DNA of 64,000 nt, taken from NCBI RefSeq assembly GCF_000761545.1, contig NZ_JPMY01000002.1, positions 124,001 through 188,000 on the forward strand. Direction: 5' to 3'. This DNA comes from Pseudomonas sp. ML96 (GTDB lineage Bacteria; Pseudomonadota; Gammaproteobacteria; Pseudomonadales; Pseudomonadaceae). The translations under genes and the position numbers were made by a program. The notes beneath the pieces are model-generated. The model searched no databases. It had not been told where the DNA came from and was given only the letters and a program-made list of their open reading frames with translations. How positions within the stretch are numbered: position 1 is the first letter of the stretch; each line of letters starts with the position of its first letter. Shown here one piece after another: positions 63,727 to 64,000 of this stretch.

Positions 63727-64000
63727 TGCTCCGCCGCAGCGCCTGAGGCGACCTTCTCGCCCGGTTCCTTGCCCTCGCTGGCGTGGTGCTCGATCACCGC
63801 GTTGAGCTCCGCGCCGAACAGCAGCACCGCCGAAGAGATATACAGGTAGAGCAGGAACACGATGATCGCGCCGATGCTGCCGTAGGTGGCGTTGTAGTCG
63901 GCAAAGTTCTGCGCGTAAAAGCCGAAGCCCAGCGATGCGGCGATCCACACCAGCACCGCCAGCACCGAGCCTGGGGTGATGAAGCGGAACTCTTGCTGCA
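63723..64000 (-). CDS. YihY/BrkB-family membrane protein, C-terminal fragment (cut by window edge)
   Basis: About 92 C-terminal residues are in the window; the gene continues beyond the right edge. The sequence GSIGAIIVFLLYLYISSAVLLFGAELNAVIEHH is the conserved last TM region of the YihY family (formerly, and wrongly, RNase BN). The tail is acidic and Ala-rich. Convergent with the LEA2 lipoprotein gene. Confidence 0.9.
   Translation of the reverse strand, partial: QQEFRFITPGSVLAVLVWIAASLGFGFYAQNFADYNATYGSIGAIIVFLLYLYISSAVLLFGAELNAVIEHHASEGKEPGEKVASGAAAEH

Overview
The window is chromosomal DNA of a Pseudomonas-type gammaproteobacterium. GC content is high, genes are densely packed, and RBSs are good. 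Gene order matches what I remember of P. aeruginosa in several blocks: ppc-lptF-lysS-prfB, recJ-yaeQ, dauBAR, moaCDE-phoH, and argP-ACT-lysE-sodB-bifA. The window opens inside ppc and closes inside a yihY/brkB gene. I saw no rRNA, tRNA, CRISPR array, insertion sequence or prophage gene.

Region 1 (1-9.5 kb) holds the ppc start, a small conserved protein, the DUF4398/LptF envelope lipoproteins, and a leftward set. That set is a macrodomain deacetylase, a small membrane protein, an AIM24-family protein, a DUF1704 putative metallopeptidase and a lipoprotein. A TetR regulator and lysS-prfB follow, with the programmed +1 frameshift intact in prfB. Region 2 (9.6-13.2 kb) has an outer-membrane beta-barrel protein divergent from a sensor diguanylate cyclase, then a TerB/DUF533 protein.

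Region 3 (13.3-22.9 kb) looks like a polyamine/4-aminobutyraldehyde module. It has a LysR regulator, a first aminobutyraldehyde dehydrogenase, a YdcSTUV-like ABC importer and a second, paralogous dehydrogenase. A periplasmic SnoaL-like protein and a yeast-type cytosine deaminase follow. Region 4 (22.9-26.5 kb) is recJ, yaeQ and a membrane GGDEF protein.

Region 5 (26.7-34.3 kb) is centred on D-arginine use: a CoA transferase, dauB-dauA-dauR, two binding proteins and a PotE-like antiporter. Matching palindromes upstream of dauB and upstream of one binding protein are a candidate DauR operator. Region 6 (34.3-40.9 kb) holds moaCDE, a PIN-PhoH protein, cytochrome b561, yaaA, an SDR, a membrane protein and a 2H phosphoesterase.

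Region 7 (40.9-48.3 kb) is iron acquisition. A Fur-box-preceded FecI/FecR pair and an IutA-like transducing receptor face a DUF3649-PepSY-DUF3325 operon. Region 8 (48.4-57.4 kb) is mixed: psiE, SOS-controlled yebG, a sterol-desaturase-like enzyme, an AraC regulator, a DMT exporter, leucine dehydrogenase, an extended SDR, a chemoreceptor and ArgP. Region 9 (57.4-64 kb) runs ACT protein, LysE exporter, DMT exporter, sodB, bifA, a binding protein, a LEA2 lipoprotein and yihY.

The most interesting non-coding signal is a family of imperfect palindromes, about 74-124 bp. Three clear copies each sit at the stop codon of a gene and point the same way relative to that gene. Next in interest are the DUF1704 protein with an intact HExxxH motif, the shared dau palindrome, a chain of hairpins ending in a terminator inside the ABC operon, and two intrinsic terminators with no known gene upstream (a possible sRNA).
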